A program made the translations under genes and the position numbers. From Oscillospiraceae bacterium (GTDB taxonomy: Bacteria; Bacillota; Clostridia; Oscillospirales; Oscillospiraceae), in contig WQRL01000152.1 of assembly GCA_009786775.1 (NCBI GenBank), positions 1-5,501 on the forward strand: a stretch of DNA of 5,501 bases, read 5' to 3'. Positions within the stretch are counted from its first letter, which is position 1, and every line of letters begins with the position of its first letter. The notes beneath the pieces are model-generated. The model saw nothing but the letters and a program-made list of their open reading frames with translations. It did no database searches and was not told where the DNA came from. This document shows positions 4,797 through 5,501 of the stretch, in pieces.

Positions 4797-5501
4797 CTAC
4801 CCTGTTATATCATCCCTCATGCGGATGGCCTCGTTGCGGGTCGCTTGCACAAGTGATAGGCCGGGGTCTTTTTGCCATGCGCACATTAGGGAGCGGGAAG
4901 CGTTAACTATTGCACCCAGCCCATCTCCGTCAAAGGCTCCTGCGATGCTTGCGCCGCTGCCGCCCTGTGCTCCATAGCCCGGCACTAGGAAAAATAGCTT
5001 CGGAAACTTCTTGCGCAGCTCCGAGAGCTGTTCGGGGTAAGTGGCTCCCACCACCACACCAACACCGCTATATCCGTATTTGCCTGGCAGCGCCTCTCCC
5101 CATTTGTCGCAAAGCGCGGCCATAGTTTCATAAATTGTTTTCTCACCCACAACTATATCTTGCAGTTCACCGGACGAGGGGTTGGATGTTTTTGCCAGAA
5201 CAAAAATACCCTTATCCTGTCTTTTGCAAACCTTCAGAAGCGGTTCAATGCCGTCTGAGCCCAAGTATCCGTTTACAGTGAGGGCATCTCCTCCGAACGG
5301 AGTAAAACTCTCGCCCTCTACTTCAGTAGTTCCAAGCCAGCCTTCAGCATAGGCTTCCATGGTAGAGCCGATGTCACCCCGCTTGCCATCAACAATTACA
5401 AACATCCCCTTGGCCTGCGCATATGCGATTGTTTCCGCCAGTGCCCTGACCCCTTGCCAACCGTATTTTTCGTAAAATGCTGCTTGAGGCTTTACGGCGG
5501 G
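4797..5501 (-). CDS. pyrF: Orotidine-5'-phosphate decarboxylase, class 2 (5' end beyond window)
   Basis: PyrF converts orotidine 5'-phosphate to UMP, the last step of de novo pyrimidine synthesis, as a cytosolic TIM-barrel dimer. The frame is open to base 5501 and 234 residues up to the TAG stop are visible. The first visible residues read PAVKPQAAFYEKYGWQGVRA, the conserved region before the active site. DGKRGDIGST (visible residues 38-47) holds the catalytic Asp38, Lys40 and Asp43 in the class 2 arrangement. AKTSNPS at 103-109 is the class 2 strand motif. PGYGAQGG at 174-181 and NASR at 200-203 form the phosphate-binding loops. Class 2 enzymes are about 270-310 residues, so I expect roughly 40-75 N-terminal residues to be missing. 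ATG at 5405 is an internal Met, not the start. Its promoter and pyrimidine-operon partners, if any, lie to the right. The 3' end is 47 bp from the convergent methyltransferase stop. Confidence 0.95.
   Translation of the reverse strand, partial: PAVKPQAAFYEKYGWQGVRALAETIAYAQAKGMFVIVDGKRGDIGSTMEAYAEGWLGTTEVEGESFTPFGGDALTVNGYLGSDGIEPLLKVCKRQDKGIFVLAKTSNPSSGELQDIVVGEKTIYETMAALCDKWGEALPGKYGYSGVGVVVGATYPEQLSELRKKFPKLFFLVPGYGAQGGSGASIAGAFDGDGLGAIVNASRSLMCAWQKDPGLSLVQATRNEAIRMRDDITG

Overview
The window reads as ordinary bacterial chromosome, most likely from an uncultured member of the Clostridia (Firmicutes). The base composition is balanced. Shine-Dalgarno (SD) sequences are strong and of Gram-positive type (AGGAGGG, GGGGAGG), and TTG and GTG starts are common. 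The gene content is typical of Clostridia: a DUF885 lipoprotein, a TM1586-type nitroreductase, a YchF-like P-loop ATPase of the DUF933 type, and a class 2 PyrF. The lineage is inferred from these family resemblances, because no rRNA or other marker is present.

Layout. Positions 1-3421 hold four genes on the minus strand, transcribed right to left: a TM1586-type nitroreductase (3421-2723), a metallo-beta-lactamase-fold hydrolase with a winged-helix tail (2616-1624), a YchF/DUF933 P-loop ATPase (1596-514), and the N-terminal part of a DUF885 lipoprotein that runs off the left edge (502-1). Spacings are 106, 27 and 11 bp. The last three genes look like one tightly packed transcription unit, and the SD of the lipoprotein gene overlaps the stop codon of the ATPase gene. 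The nitroreductase may head the same operon, but a 106-bp gap with a hairpin and short degenerate repeats separates it from the rest. Positions 3422-3627 are a divergent control region with two convincing sigma-A-type promoters placed back to back, their -35 hexamers one base apart. The minus-strand promoter gives a structured leader of about 100 nt. To the right, on the plus strand, is a single gene for an iron-sulfur RNA 5-methyluridine methyltransferase of the RlmD/RlmCD/TrmA family (3628-4749). It converges on pyrF (minus strand, 5' end beyond the right edge) with only 47 bp between them.

Functional picture. The genes are mostly housekeeping: ribosome or translation-associated ATPase, RNA modification, pyrimidine synthesis, and flavin or metal-dependent metabolism of unknown substrate. 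I see no mobile element, CRISPR array, tRNA, rRNA or defence-type cassette, and no convincing new multi-gene system. The points most worth a second look are the divergent promoter and leader, the YchF-like protein with an unusual P-loop, the compact methyltransferase with a changed C-terminal motif, and the small repeat cluster at 2639-2687.
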